The position numbers were made by a program, and so were the translations under genes. Under the pieces are notes generated by a model. The model saw nothing but the letters and a program-made list of their open reading frames with translations. It was not told the DNA's origin and searched no databases. A stretch of DNA of 48,939 nucleotides from Planctomycetaceae bacterium (GTDB lineage: Bacteria; Planctomycetota; Phycisphaerae; SM23-33), in the NCBI GenBank assembly GCA_021371965.1, contig JAJFVE010000112.1:1-48939 (forward strand), written 5' to 3'. Shown in pieces: positions 25,797 to 34,713 of this stretch (position 1 is the stretch's first letter; each line of letters opens with the position of its first letter).

Positions 25797-26132
25797 ATGA
25801 GCGCTGCGATTGTGGAACTGGCTAAGCGGTTGGGCAAGGCCATCGGCGAATCGAAAGCCTTTGCGGACTTGAAGACGGCCGAGCAGGCCCTGCACAGCGA
25901 GCCCGGAACCGAGGACATGCTGCGGCAGTTCCAGACGCAGTCGAACAAGGTGGCCGAACTGGAAGAGCAGAACAAGCCCGTCGAGGTCGAAGACAAGCAC
26001 AAGCTCCAGGAACTCCACGGCAAGCTCGTGGCGTCGGCGGCGTTCAAGAAACTCACGGCCGCCCAGGTCGAGTACACCGACCTGATGCGCCAAGTGAACG
26101 AGGCCATTCACGAAGGGATGGGGGAAGAGTAA
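25797..26132 (+). CDS. YlbF/YmcA-family protein
   Basis: A 111-residue all-helical protein of the YlbF (DUF964) family. In Bacillus, members join a complex that binds RNase Y and affects mRNA processing, competence and biofilm formation. The sequence shows family spacing, including LAKRLGKAIGESKAFADLKTAE and AHxKL-like repeats with many Gln/Glu/Lys residues. Whether it has an RNase Y partner here is unknown. AGGAAG lies 7 bases upstream of the ATG. It is convergent with the GH57 gene, with an inverted repeat between. Confidence 0.8.
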   Translation: MSAAIVELAKRLGKAIGESKAFADLKTAEQALHSEPGTEDMLRQFQTQSNKVAELEEQNKPVEVEDKHKLQELHGKLVASAAFKKLTAAQVEYTDLMRQVNEAIHEGMGEE

Positions 26133-26133
26133 A

Positions 26134-26210
26134 AGAAGCTCTCCGCTGTCGGCTGTCAGTAAGAAACAAGCCTGGAGCGGCTCTTTTCGTTCTTTGGCTG
26201 ACAGCTTCTT
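26134..26210. repeat. AAGAAGCT...GGCTGTCAG inverted repeat between convergent genes
   Basis: The left part has AAGAAGCT (26134-26141) and GGCTGTCAG (26151-26159). The right part has GGCTGACAGCTTCTT (26196-26210), complementary to both. TAAGAAACAAG at its centre matches motifs in the elements at 3053 and 36557. It extends into the last codons of the GH57 gene and could terminate both genes. Confidence 0.55.
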
Positions 26211-27673
26211 CAAAAGTCATGTTGAAGAATGTCCTGCGTGCGGCGGCAAAGTTCTTGCGCGTAGTCTGTCCAGCGGCCTTGGCCCCAGTAGCGGTAGCAG
26301 CTGATCTGCGTCATCAACAGGTGATACAGGGCGTTGCGGTATCGTGGATCGGTGGCGGGCACGCCTTTGTCCAGCACCTTCTGCGCGAATAGTGCGCTGG
26401 TCTTCTCGATGGGGCCCATCACGCTGTCGTAGCCGCGCACCCACGAGATGTTGTTGGTCCAGCTCCCGCCTTCCATGTGGAAGTCGTGCCGCTGCTTGCG
26501 AAGGTCTGCGATCGTCTTTTCGAGGGCCTCCGGGCCGGCACCAGGCTTGAAATTGTCCCAGATCATCTTCTGCTTGATGGGCTGGACGGACGTGAAGTCC
26601 TCCTCGCGCAGGCCGAGGCTCTCGAGATACTCCAGGTACTCGGTGACGTTCACCGGCGCCGTCGCGCTGCCGGAGGCGTGAGACATCACCTCGAGGTACT
26701 TCGACGGAAACTCGTTCATCATCACGCCGCCATTTTCGCCGTCGGCGATCTGCGTCACCAGCGAAGGAATGGACTTGCCCGCCACCTCGATTCGCGAGAG
26801 GCCGCACGCTTCGTAGTACGGCTGCATCTGGGCGACGAGCTTGGTGTCGCTGCCCTGGGTCTTGACGATGGCGATCATGGTGAGTGTCTCGCCTTTGGAG
26901 TTTCGCGCGACGAGGCGATGCGGCCGGTGCGGGCGGTCGATGCCGCCGCCGTCGGCGACACGTTCGATGGTGTGCTCCTGCACGAGCAGCCACTTGAAGC
27001 CGCAGTCCTTGAGCGTGCGGACGAACTCGTAGCACACGTCGGGATGGTTGGGCAGGGCCATCTCCGAGGGCGAGAATCCGCGGACGCGCGACAGGGCCTC
27101 GAGACCGAAGATCGAGGCGAAGAAATGCTGCCACGCCCGCACGTGCAGGCGGTAATCCTGCACCGGCGTCGACGGCGCCACCGCGTGGCCCCACGGGGCG
27201 CCCAGCCATTCCACGCAGCGGCGGTACCGCCGGTCGGCCGTGATCACGCGCAGAGCGTCGATGACGTCCATCGCGCCCATCCGCAGCAGCCCCTGCAGCA
27301 GACAGCCGGAGTACTCCAGCATCACGCGCGGGTTGCGGCCTTCCTCGACCAGCTTCGGGATGAACTCGCCCATCCGCTTGTAGCACCAGCGGAAGACCGG
27401 GGCATTGTGCCCGTCGCCAATGTCGGGGTGGTCCATCATGAACTGCAGGTGGCCGATGACGGCGGCGGTGCGCAGGTCGTCGCCGCCGGCGGGCACCAGC
27501 GGCTGGTGCATGTGCAGGGCGATGGCGAAGGCGCTGTTGAGCTTGCCAAAGTCGATGCCGCTTTCGGGCAGATATATCGGACCCTCGCTACGCATGGCCT
27601 GGCCGATGCGCTGTTCGTGTCCGCAGATGTTGGGCAGTTCGTCCAGTTGGGCCTGGGCCAACTCGTCGATCAT
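26210..27673 (-). CDS. GH57-family glycoside hydrolase
   Basis: A 487-residue protein of glycoside hydrolase family 57, which acts on alpha-glucans such as amylose or glycogen. ALHMHQPLV near residue 51 is the family's N-terminal motif, and DFHMEGGSWTNN near 415 and the aromatic C-terminal half are in line with relatives. I could not assign the catalytic Glu and Asp with certainty, so activity is inferred from family and context. AGGAG lies 8 bases before the ATG. The start is 21 bases after the glucan phosphorylase stop codon, so the two are probably in one transcript. It is the last gene of the alpha-glucan cluster. Confidence 0.85.
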   Translation of the reverse strand: MIDELAQAQLDELPNICGHEQRIGQAMRSEGPIYLPESGIDFGKLNSAFAIALHMHQPLVPAGGDDLRTAAVIGHLQFMMDHPDIGDGHNAPVFRWCYKRMGEFIPKLVEEGRNPRVMLEYSGCLLQGLLRMGAMDVIDALRVITADRRYRRCVEWLGAPWGHAVAPSTPVQDYRLHVRAWQHFFASIFGLEALSRVRGFSPSEMALPNHPDVCYEFVRTLKDCGFKWLLVQEHTIERVADGGGIDRPHRPHRLVARNSKGETLTMIAIVKTQGSDTKLVAQMQPYYEACGLSRIEVAGKSIPSLVTQIADGENGGVMMNEFPSKYLEVMSHASGSATAPVNVTEYLEYLESLGLREEDFTSVQPIKQKMIWDNFKPGAGPEALEKTIADLRKQRHDFHMEGGSWTNNISWVRGYDSVMGPIEKTSALFAQKVLDKGVPATDPRYRNALYHLLMTQISCYRYWGQGRWTDYAQELCRRTQDILQHDF

Positions 27674-27694
27674 GGCGATTCTCCTGTTCCTGGG

Positions 27695-29836
27695 CTATCG
27701 CGCGTGCACCGTCATCGGGCACGAGCACGGCAGCCCGGCGGCCGCCGGGAGATAGCAGTGCATGGCATAGTCGCGGATCATCCGCGCGGCGCTGAACCGC
27801 CAGGCCAACGTGCGGATGGCATTCTTCTGCCGCGCCACCCACTGGCGTGGAATGCCGCTGTCGTCCAAATTATAGAACAGCGGTACGACCTCGCGTTCGA
27901 GCACTTCGTACAGTGCCCCAATATCCTCGGTGTCCTGCTGTTGGTGGTCACTGTGCTCGTTGCCGTAGCCGATGGCGAAGCCATTGCTGCCGTCATACGC
28001 TTCGGCCCACCAGCCGTCCAGCACCGAGAGGTTCAGCCCGCCGTTGAGGACCGTCTTCATCCCGCTGGTACCGCAGGCCTCGAACGGGCGGTACGGGTTG
28101 TTGAGCCACACGTCCACGCCCTGCACCAGATGGCGGGCGACGTTGATATCGTGGTCTTCCAGAAAGACCACGCGCCCCACCAGCCTCGGGTCGCGGGTGG
28201 CGTTGAAGACGGCCTGGATCAGCCGCTTGCCGCCGTCGTCGGCCGGGTGCGACTTGCCGGCGAAGATGAACTGCACGGGGCGCTGCGGATCGTTGACGAG
28301 GCGGTCGAGGCGGTTCATGTCTCGCAGGAGCAGGTCGCCGCGTTTGTACGCGGCGAAACGCCGTGCAAAGCCGACCGTCAACACCGACGGGTCCAGGCAC
28401 GGGCGCGGACCGGCGGTGGGGTCCGCTTCGCCGCGCGCCTCGGCGGCCTTGCGAAGGCAGCGGCGGACGTAGTCCACCAGGTGGGTCTTGAGCAACTGGT
28501 GCTGCTCCCAGAACTCCATGTCGTCGATGCGGTCGATGGCCGCCCACATCTCCTGGTCGTCCATGCGCTGTTGCCAGTCGTCGCCGAAGACGCGGCGGTA
28601 CATCTGGCTGACGGTCACCGCCAGCCAGGTGGCCGAGTGGACGCCGTTGGTGATGTGCCCGATGGGCACTTCACTCTCGCTGCGCTGGGGCCAGAGGCAG
28701 TGCCACATGCGCCGGCTGACGCGCCCGTGCAGGGCGGAGACGCCGTTGCGGTAATTGGCCATGCGCATGCCCAGCACGGTCATGCAGAACTCTTCGTTGC
28801 GGCTGTCGGCGTCGACCCGCCCCAGGGCCATCAGGTCGCGGTGCGAGATGCCCAGTTGGCGGCGCAGCGGGCCCAGGGTCTCCTCGACCAGTCCGCTGTC
28901 GAAGCGGTCGTGCCCGGCGTCGACGGGGGTGTGCGTGGTGAAGACCGTCATGCCCGCGACGCGATCCTTGACGTCGCCGAAGGACCGCCCCTCGCGCTGC
29001 ATGATCATGCGGCACCTTTCCAGCGGCGCGAAGGCGCTGTGGCCTTCGTTGAGGTGGAGCACGCCCGGCCAGACCCCCAGCGCGTCCAATGCCTTGAGGC
29101 CCCCGACGCCCAGGATGAGCTCCTGCCGCGCCCGCACGCGGACGTTGCCGCCGTAGAGCTGGGCCGTCAGGGCGCGGTCGTCGTCGGTGTTGCCCTCGAC
29201 GTTGCTGTCGAGCAGGATCAAGCGGCATCGCCCGACGCGCGCGGTCCAGACGGCCACGCGGATCTCCGACGAGCCCGTCGGCAGCGGGATGATCAGCCGC
29301 CCGCCGTTGCGGTCGAAGGCCTGCTCCAGCGGAAGCATGGTCACGTCGGAGGCAAAGTAGTGCTCCTTCTGCCATCCGCCGGCGTCGATGGTCTGGTTGA
29401 AATACCCCTTGGCGTAGAACAGCCCCACCGCCACCAGCGGCAGGCCCAGGTCGCTGGCGGCCTTGAGATGATCGCCCGAGAGCACGCCCAGCCCGCCGGC
29501 GTAGGTCGGCAGCGATTCGTGCAGGCCGAACTCCGCGGAAAAGTACGCCACCGGGCGGGCTCGCAGGACGCCGGCATGATGGGCCGCCCAGGTGTTGGGG
29601 TCGTTCAAGTACGCCTGCAAACCGTGGAACGCGTAGGCGGTGCGGGCCTCGAGGGCCAGATCGGCCGCCCGCAAACGCATGAGGTTCTGGGGCAGCATGG
29701 ACAGGAACAGGGTCGGATTGTGATTAGACTCGCGCCACATGGACGGGTCGAGGTCGCGGAAGATCTCCACGATCTCCGGATGCCACGTCCAGTAGAGGTT
29801 GCGCCCCAGGTCTCGTAGCCGATCAACAAGGTCCAT
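27695..29836 (-). CDS. glgP: Alpha-glucan phosphorylase (GT35, archaeal/Thermotoga type)
   Basis: Releases glucose 1-phosphate from the non-reducing ends of alpha-1,4-glucans. The 713-residue protein is the shorter type of phosphorylase, without the animal-type N-terminal regulatory part. YFSAEFGLHESLPTYAGGLGVLSG near residue 100 and FNQTIDAGGWQ form the substrate region. The pyridoxal phosphate motif EACGTSGMKTVLNGG near residue 600 holds the cofactor Lys. I start at ATG 29836 (MDLVDRL) rather than 29854. A dispersed palindrome lies between it and the upstream GT4 gene. Together with the GT4 and GH57 genes it allows polymer breakdown as well as synthesis. Confidence 0.92.
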   Translation of the reverse strand: MDLVDRLRDLGRNLYWTWHPEIVEIFRDLDPSMWRESNHNPTLFLSMLPQNLMRLRAADLALEARTAYAFHGLQAYLNDPNTWAAHHAGVLRARPVAYFSAEFGLHESLPTYAGGLGVLSGDHLKAASDLGLPLVAVGLFYAKGYFNQTIDAGGWQKEHYFASDVTMLPLEQAFDRNGGRLIIPLPTGSSEIRVAVWTARVGRCRLILLDSNVEGNTDDDRALTAQLYGGNVRVRARQELILGVGGLKALDALGVWPGVLHLNEGHSAFAPLERCRMIMQREGRSFGDVKDRVAGMTVFTTHTPVDAGHDRFDSGLVEETLGPLRRQLGISHRDLMALGRVDADSRNEEFCMTVLGMRMANYRNGVSALHGRVSRRMWHCLWPQRSESEVPIGHITNGVHSATWLAVTVSQMYRRVFGDDWQQRMDDQEMWAAIDRIDDMEFWEQHQLLKTHLVDYVRRCLRKAAEARGEADPTAGPRPCLDPSVLTVGFARRFAAYKRGDLLLRDMNRLDRLVNDPQRPVQFIFAGKSHPADDGGKRLIQAVFNATRDPRLVGRVVFLEDHDINVARHLVQGVDVWLNNPYRPFEACGTSGMKTVLNGGLNLSVLDGWWAEAYDGSNGFAIGYGNEHSDHQQQDTEDIGALYEVLEREVVPLFYNLDDSGIPRQWVARQKNAIRTLAWRFSAARMIRDYAMHCYLPAAAGLPCSCPMTVHAR

Positions 29837-29853
29837 GGCTCGTGCTCCCTTCA

Positions 29854-29920
29854 TGGCACAGGCTCGCCAGCCTGTGGCTGCCGCTGCCTCTGACCGCCAC
29901 AGCCTGGAAAGGCTGTGCCA
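29854..29920. repeat. TGGCACAGGCT inverted repeat in the glucan operon
   Basis: The element starts TGGCACAGGCT and ends AAAGGCTGTGCCA, with a short stem on each side. It sits in the 86-base gap between the phosphorylase and the upstream GT4 gene. Relatives lie at 35695-35722 (inside a GT4 gene) and 46718-46766. Confidence 0.6.
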
Positions 29921-29922
29921 CC

Positions 29923-31092
29923 CTAAACCAACTCGCGATAAATGCCTTCGGTCTGTCCGGCGATCAGGTCCCAGTTAAAGCCAAACGCCGCCTTCACCCG
30001 CCCGCGCTCGCCCATCCACCGCGCGTGAGCGAAATTGCCAAAAGCCTCCTTGACGCCCCAGCCGATCGACCCCGGATCGGCATGGACGAGATATCCGTTC
30101 TCCCCGTGCTGGACGACCTCGCGCGGGCCGCCATTGTGAGTGGCCACCACCGGCTTGCCCGCCGCCCACGCCTCGAGCACCACCAGGCCGAAGGGTTCGT
30201 TGCGGCTGGGGACGCAGACCACGTCGGCGCTCTTGTAGAGGTTGATCAGGTCGCTGTCTGGCCCCATCGCGCCCAAGAAGCGCACGGCGTGGGCGACGCC
30301 CAGTTGCTGGCAGCGCTGCTGGAGATGCTGGCGCAGGTGCCCGTCGCCGACGAAGACGATCTTGGCGTCGCCGCGATGGTGCAGGATGCCCGGGACGGCC
30401 TCGAGCAGCAGGTCCGGGCCCTTCTGCGTGCTGAGGCGCCCCACGAACAGCACCATCGGGTCCATCGGCCCGACGCCGTAGCTGCGCCGGCAGATCGCCG
30501 GATCGATGTAGCCGTCGTACCGCCTGCAGTTGATGCCGTTGTACACCATGCGGAGCTTGCCGTCGCTCAGGCGGTACTGGCTCTTGAGCTCGTCGGCCAG
30601 CAAGCCCGAGACGGCGATCACGCGGTCGGCCACGTGCGCGCCCTCGGCCTCGACGGCGCGGATGCGTCCGGACCAGCCGTCGTGGCAGCAGTTGCCGCAG
30701 CGCCCGAATTCGGTCGAGTGCATCGTCAAGACCGTGCGGCGGCCGTAGCGGTTCTTGACCTGCACGACGCCCTTGGCGCACATCCAGTCGTGGCCGTGGA
30801 CGATATCGAAGTGCGCGCCCTGGTACGCTTCGGTGGCGTCCATGAAGTACACGAAGCTGTTGCACATGTTGTTCATTTCGGTGACGAAGTCGCCGCACAG
30901 GTCGATCGGGCAGCGGTGGTAGTGCACGCCGTGAATCTGCTGATAGGTCGTCTGCCCCTGCCCGAGGCGCGCGAAGACGTGCACCTCGTTGCCGCGCCGC
31001 TGCAAGGCGGCTGCCAACTCGGTCACGTGAACGGCCACGCCCCCCACCACGATCGAGTGGAGGCTTTCCCACGAGAAAATGGCTATCCGCAT
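29923..31092 (-). CDS. GT4 glycosyltransferase, glycogen synthase-like
   Basis: A 389-residue GT-B enzyme of family GT4. The N-terminal domain opens with FSWESLHSIVVGGVAVHVTELA, the glycine-rich nucleotide-sugar loop, and has FDIVHGHDW. The C-terminal domain holds GRLSTQKGPDLL and SRNEPFGLVVLEAWAAGKPVV, the E-x7-E-like motif that contacts the sugar nucleotide. The protein is closely similar in order and wording to the fused GT4 at 32848-34620, so one is likely a duplicate of the other. In this cluster it probably adds glucose to an alpha-glucan chain. Donor and acceptor are not proven. Confidence 0.85.
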   Translation of the reverse strand: MRIAIFSWESLHSIVVGGVAVHVTELAAALQRRGNEVHVFARLGQGQTTYQQIHGVHYHRCPIDLCGDFVTEMNNMCNSFVYFMDATEAYQGAHFDIVHGHDWMCAKGVVQVKNRYGRRTVLTMHSTEFGRCGNCCHDGWSGRIRAVEAEGAHVADRVIAVSGLLADELKSQYRLSDGKLRMVYNGINCRRYDGYIDPAICRRSYGVGPMDPMVLFVGRLSTQKGPDLLLEAVPGILHHRGDAKIVFVGDGHLRQHLQQRCQQLGVAHAVRFLGAMGPDSDLINLYKSADVVCVPSRNEPFGLVVLEAWAAGKPVVATHNGGPREVVQHGENGYLVHADPGSIGWGVKEAFGNFAHARWMGERGRVKAAFGFNWDLIAGQTEGIYRELV

Positions 31093-31150
31093 ATCCCGCC
31101 CCTCCCCGTCTTCCTCAGCGTCCTCAGCGGCCCAATATCCGCTCCGGCGA

Positions 31151-32851
31151 TCAGGCGTTCCACCAGTTCAGGTCGACTTTGGGGAAGACCACGTCGTGCA
31201 CGTCGGCGTCCTGGATTTCAAACGTCTCCACCTCGCTGAGTTTGTTGAGATATCGCGAGTCCTCGTTGAGCTTCTCGGCGATATCCGTCAGGCACTCGAA
31301 GCGCGACACGTGCTGCATGAAGCGCTTGATGCCGTAGTCGACCGCCTGCCCACGCGAGATCACGAACGGCCAGTCGCTGGCCTGGAGCAGCAGCAGTTCG
31401 CGGGCGGCCTTTTCCAGCACCTCGCGCAGTCGCGGCCGGTTGCGCCATGGCAAATTATACGTCAGCTTGCCGAAGTTCGTCTCGCATCGGTACTCGATTT
31501 CCCACATCCAGTTCACTCGGTCGTTGGACCAGACGCGGTGGTCGCCGCCTTCGCCCCAGGAGCCTTCGGGCAGCGCCGCGGACTTATCCGGCGGCTGGCG
31601 CTTGAGCATTTCGGCGGCCGTGCACAGCTCGACGTCCGGATCGGAGTTGAGCGTGAGCATGACGTCGCGGAGAAACCGCGGACCCTCGAACCACCAGTGG
31701 CCGAACAGTTCGGCGTCGAAGCACGCCACGACCACGCCGGCTCGTCCGGTGCGGTTGCGATAGTCGTATAGGCGCGACTTGACCTGCTGGCAGAAATGCT
31801 GGGCGTTCTGGTAGGCCTTGCCCGGAACGTCGTCGGGATAGTACATCTCCTTGCCGCCCAGGTCGGTCTTGTGGTTGGTGATCTTCCAGTACCGCAGCCC
31901 GCGCCGCTGACCGTAACGCTTGTGAAACTCCAGGTACACCCCATCGGCCGGATAGCCGATGCTGCCCGACCAGACCTGCTCGCAGATTTTCGGATCGCGA
32001 GCGAAGGCCGCGATCGTCCCGGTGCCCTGCCCGTCGGAGTTCACCAGCACCGGTTCGTGCACGTTCTGCCACCCGCGGCCGGGATACTTGGCACTTTCGT
32101 CCCAGCCGACTTTTCGCCACTGGTCGTTGCGGACCCACTCGCTGCGGCTGCGCTCGATGAGGTGGTTTTCGACGAAGAAGTGCGTGATGCCCTCGCGGGC
32201 CAGGAGGCTTTCCATGCCCGGGCGGTTGCGTCCCTGCCCCCAGGAGACGGCCGGGTTCCAGAACCCGCTGGGGCGGTACGCGCACTCGGGCAGCCACATG
32301 CCCTCGGGAGCGAAGCCGAGGATGCGCTCCGAGCTGGCGCGCCCCGCCCGGACCTGGGCGAGGATGGAAGAGTCTTCCAGCAGCAGCGGCATGTAGGCGT
32401 GCGTGGCGTTGGAGGTGAGGATCTCGATGAGCCCCTTCTCGGCCTGGCGGGCGTAGGCCCTGGGGATGTCCGAGTCGATCTGCGCAAACTGCGCGGCGCG
32501 CTCCTGGAAGAATTTCTCCCAGAGCGTCGCGAGGTGGGCCAGATGCTTCTGCCCCTGCTGCTCGAACTCGGCGCGGTCGGATATCGCCCGCTCGGTGCGG
32601 TCCTGGAGGTAGCCCCGGAACCCGGCCTTGAAGTCGTCGTGGGCGAGCTGTTCGAGCAGGATAGGCGTCAGCCCGATCGTCAGGCGCGGGTTGCCTTTGA
32701 GGAACTCGCACTCCTCGATCATCGCCAGCAACGGCAGATACGTCTCGGCGGCGGCCTCGTAGAGCCAATCTTCTCCATGAGGCCACAACCCATGGCGCAG
32801 GACGTAAGGCAGGTGACCGTGCAGTACCAGGCAGAAACTTCCGGCAGTCAT
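31151..32851 (-). CDS. GH57 1,4-alpha-glucan branching enzyme
   Basis: Introduces alpha-1,6 branches into alpha-1,4-glucan. The 566-residue protein matches the DUF1957/GH57 branching enzymes. LHGHLPYVLRHG stands at the N-terminus, MWLPECAYRPSGFW carries the nucleophile Glu, and ACFDAELFGHWWFEGPRFL carries the catalytic Asp. The C-terminal helical part contains WPFVISRGQAVDYGIKRF, seen in relatives. Its start overlaps the stop codon of the fused GT4 by four bases (ATGA), so the two are coupled. This supports joint synthesis and branching of one polymer. Confidence 0.92.
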   Translation of the reverse strand: MTAGSFCLVLHGHLPYVLRHGLWPHGEDWLYEAAAETYLPLLAMIEECEFLKGNPRLTIGLTPILLEQLAHDDFKAGFRGYLQDRTERAISDRAEFEQQGQKHLAHLATLWEKFFQERAAQFAQIDSDIPRAYARQAEKGLIEILTSNATHAYMPLLLEDSSILAQVRAGRASSERILGFAPEGMWLPECAYRPSGFWNPAVSWGQGRNRPGMESLLAREGITHFFVENHLIERSRSEWVRNDQWRKVGWDESAKYPGRGWQNVHEPVLVNSDGQGTGTIAAFARDPKICEQVWSGSIGYPADGVYLEFHKRYGQRRGLRYWKITNHKTDLGGKEMYYPDDVPGKAYQNAQHFCQQVKSRLYDYRNRTGRAGVVVACFDAELFGHWWFEGPRFLRDVMLTLNSDPDVELCTAAEMLKRQPPDKSAALPEGSWGEGGDHRVWSNDRVNWMWEIEYRCETNFGKLTYNLPWRNRPRLREVLEKAARELLLLQASDWPFVISRGQAVDYGIKRFMQHVSRFECLTDIAEKLNEDSRYLNKLSEVETFEIQDADVHDVVFPKVDLNWWNA

Positions 32852-34620
32852 TCGCCCTCCAGTTGAGAGCAGGCGGACAAGGTATCGCCCGTCAGGGTCG
32901 CTTCCATGACGGCAGCAACCCGCGCGGGTTCGCAGCCGCTGGAGAGCAACTGGGCGACCGCTTCCAAAGCGGCGCCTCCCATGGCGGCGCCGACCTGGCA
33001 GGCCGCCGGGCGCGCCCGCAGCATGGCTGCAGGCTTGGTTCTGGATCGCACATCCCGTCTGGCGTTATCGCTGGGGGTAACGCGAACGGTGACGGTCATT
33101 GTAGTGCCGTCGGCGCCGCTGACAATGTCGTAGCAGCGATTCATCACCGCCAGCACGCGGTCCCAGTCGCCTTCAATAGTCGCTCGCCGGCCGCTGAAGT
33201 GCACGGAAAATCCGGCCTCCAGAAGCGCTTCCTGACATCGCAGCGCCGCCTGGGCGGCCACGGCGGCGACGCGCCCGGCCCTGAGCGAGAGGTCAGCCTC
33301 GACGCGGCAAGTCGCCCGTCGCGGCGCGGGATCGGTCGCAGCGGCGGGCGCGGCGGGCTCAGGCGTCTGGGCCGGCGGCGTAGCGACAGTCGCTTTTGTG
33401 TCATGCGGGTCGCCGTGTTCGCCCTGTTGCAGCACCGGCGCGGCGGGCCCGGCCGCCGGCGCCGGATCGAACACCGCCAGGGTCTGGGCGGCGATCTGCG
33501 GCCACGTGAACTGCTCTTCGACGACGCGGCGGCCGTTGGCGCCCATCCATCGCGCGCGGTCGAAGTTGGCGAACATGGTTCCCAGGCCCCAGGCGACCGA
33601 GTCGGGCCGGGGGAAGATCTTCAGCCCCGTCTGCTCGTGCTGGACGTACTCGTTGGGTCCGCCGCATTGCGTGACGACGACGGGCTTGTGGGCCGACCAC
33701 GCCTCGAGCACGACGATCCCGAAGGGCTCGTTGCGGCTGGGGACGCAGACGACGTCGGCGAGTTTGAACAGGCTGCGCAGATCCTGTCCGCTGCGATAGC
33801 CCAGGAACCGCACGGCATGCGCGAGGCCGCACTGGCGGGCGCGGTTTTCGAGCCCGCCGCGCATCTCGCCGTCGCCGGCCAGGATCAGCTTGGCGTTGGA
33901 ATAGTGGCGAAGGATCGGCCCAAACGCCTCCAGCAGCAGATCAGGACCTTTCTGCCAGACGAGGCGGCCGCAGTACAGGATTGTCGGGTCCATGGGCCCG
34001 ATGTCATGCGCGCGGCGGGCGGCGGCCACGTCGATCTCGAAATCGAACTGGTCCGGCGTCACGCCGTTGTAGATCTTGGACACCTTGGCCGCGGGCACCT
34101 CGTACATCCACTGGATCTCGCCGGCGGTGGCCTGCGAGACGGCGATGACGTGGTCGGCCCAGTACGTCCCCGCCCGCTCCTGGTCGCGGACGCGCTGCGA
34201 GCGGCCGTTGTGGAAGACGTTGCCGCAGCGAGCGTACTCGGTGGCGTGGATCGTCAGGATGCAGCGATGATCGGGACGCCCCTGCTTGATCCAGATCATC
34301 GCGTTGGCCGTCAGCCAGTCGTGGGCGTGCACGATGTCAAAGTGCCCCACCAAGTCTTCGAGTTCAAAGACGCGGTCGACGAAGGCGCGGCACATGTTGT
34401 TGACGTCGTCGACAAAATCCCGATGCCCCGCATAGCGGCAGCGGTGATAGTGCACGGCGTCGATCACCTCGTGGTTGAGTTGATTGCCCCCCGTGCGCGT
34501 AAAGACATGCACCTCGTGGCCGCCGCGGGTCAGGGCCTGGGCCAGTTCGCTGACATGAACCGCCACGCCCCCCACGGCGACGGAGTAAAGAGATTCCCAC
34601 GATAGCATTGCGATTCGCAT
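32848..34620 (-). CDS. GT4 glycosyltransferase fused to an MTH1187/YqgV-like domain
   Basis: A 590-residue protein. Residues 1-390 are a GT4 enzyme: LSWESLYSVAVGGVAVHVSEL at the start, GRLVWQKGPDLL and SRNEPFGIVVLEAWSAHKPVV near the end. A Pro/Ala-rich linker of about 45 residues follows. Residues about 438-517 (VEADLSLRAGRVAAV...LLEAGFSVHFSGRRATIEGDWDRVLAV) resemble the MTH1187/YqgV thiamine-binding family, including the TIEGDWD motif at 481-487. A final 70 residues are Ala-rich and unassigned. I know of no such fusion. The domain might sense a small ligand or drive oligomerisation. I start at ATG 34620 (MRIAMLSWES), as in the homologue, not at 34668. Confidence 0.85.
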   Translation of the reverse strand: MRIAMLSWESLYSVAVGGVAVHVSELAQALTRGGHEVHVFTRTGGNQLNHEVIDAVHYHRCRYAGHRDFVDDVNNMCRAFVDRVFELEDLVGHFDIVHAHDWLTANAMIWIKQGRPDHRCILTIHATEYARCGNVFHNGRSQRVRDQERAGTYWADHVIAVSQATAGEIQWMYEVPAAKVSKIYNGVTPDQFDFEIDVAAARRAHDIGPMDPTILYCGRLVWQKGPDLLLEAFGPILRHYSNAKLILAGDGEMRGGLENRARQCGLAHAVRFLGYRSGQDLRSLFKLADVVCVPSRNEPFGIVVLEAWSAHKPVVVTQCGGPNEYVQHEQTGLKIFPRPDSVAWGLGTMFANFDRARWMGANGRRVVEEQFTWPQIAAQTLAVFDPAPAAGPAAPVLQQGEHGDPHDTKATVATPPAQTPEPAAPAAATDPAPRRATCRVEADLSLRAGRVAAVAAQAALRCQEALLEAGFSVHFSGRRATIEGDWDRVLAVMNRCYDIVSGADGTTMTVTVRVTPSDNARRDVRSRTKPAAMLRARPAACQVGAAMGGAALEAVAQLLSSGCEPARVAAVMEATLTGDTLSACSQLEGE

Positions 34621-34713
34621 CCTCACCTCTCCTGTCCGGCCGTTAGGCAAAATAGTGGGCAGGTCCAATGCGGACTGGCGTGGCTGATTTTCCCTGCCGT
34701 TTCGTGATGGCGA

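Noticed and set aside
26477..29818. A 1113-codon plus-strand frame opposite the GH57 and phosphorylase genes
   Set aside because: His/Val/Gly-rich shadow typical of the strand opposite GC-rich genes; the minus-strand genes have clear families.
29842..31239. A long plus-strand frame opposite a GT4 gene
   Set aside because: Shadow frame with no family similarity. The opposite strand encodes a GT4 with all motifs.
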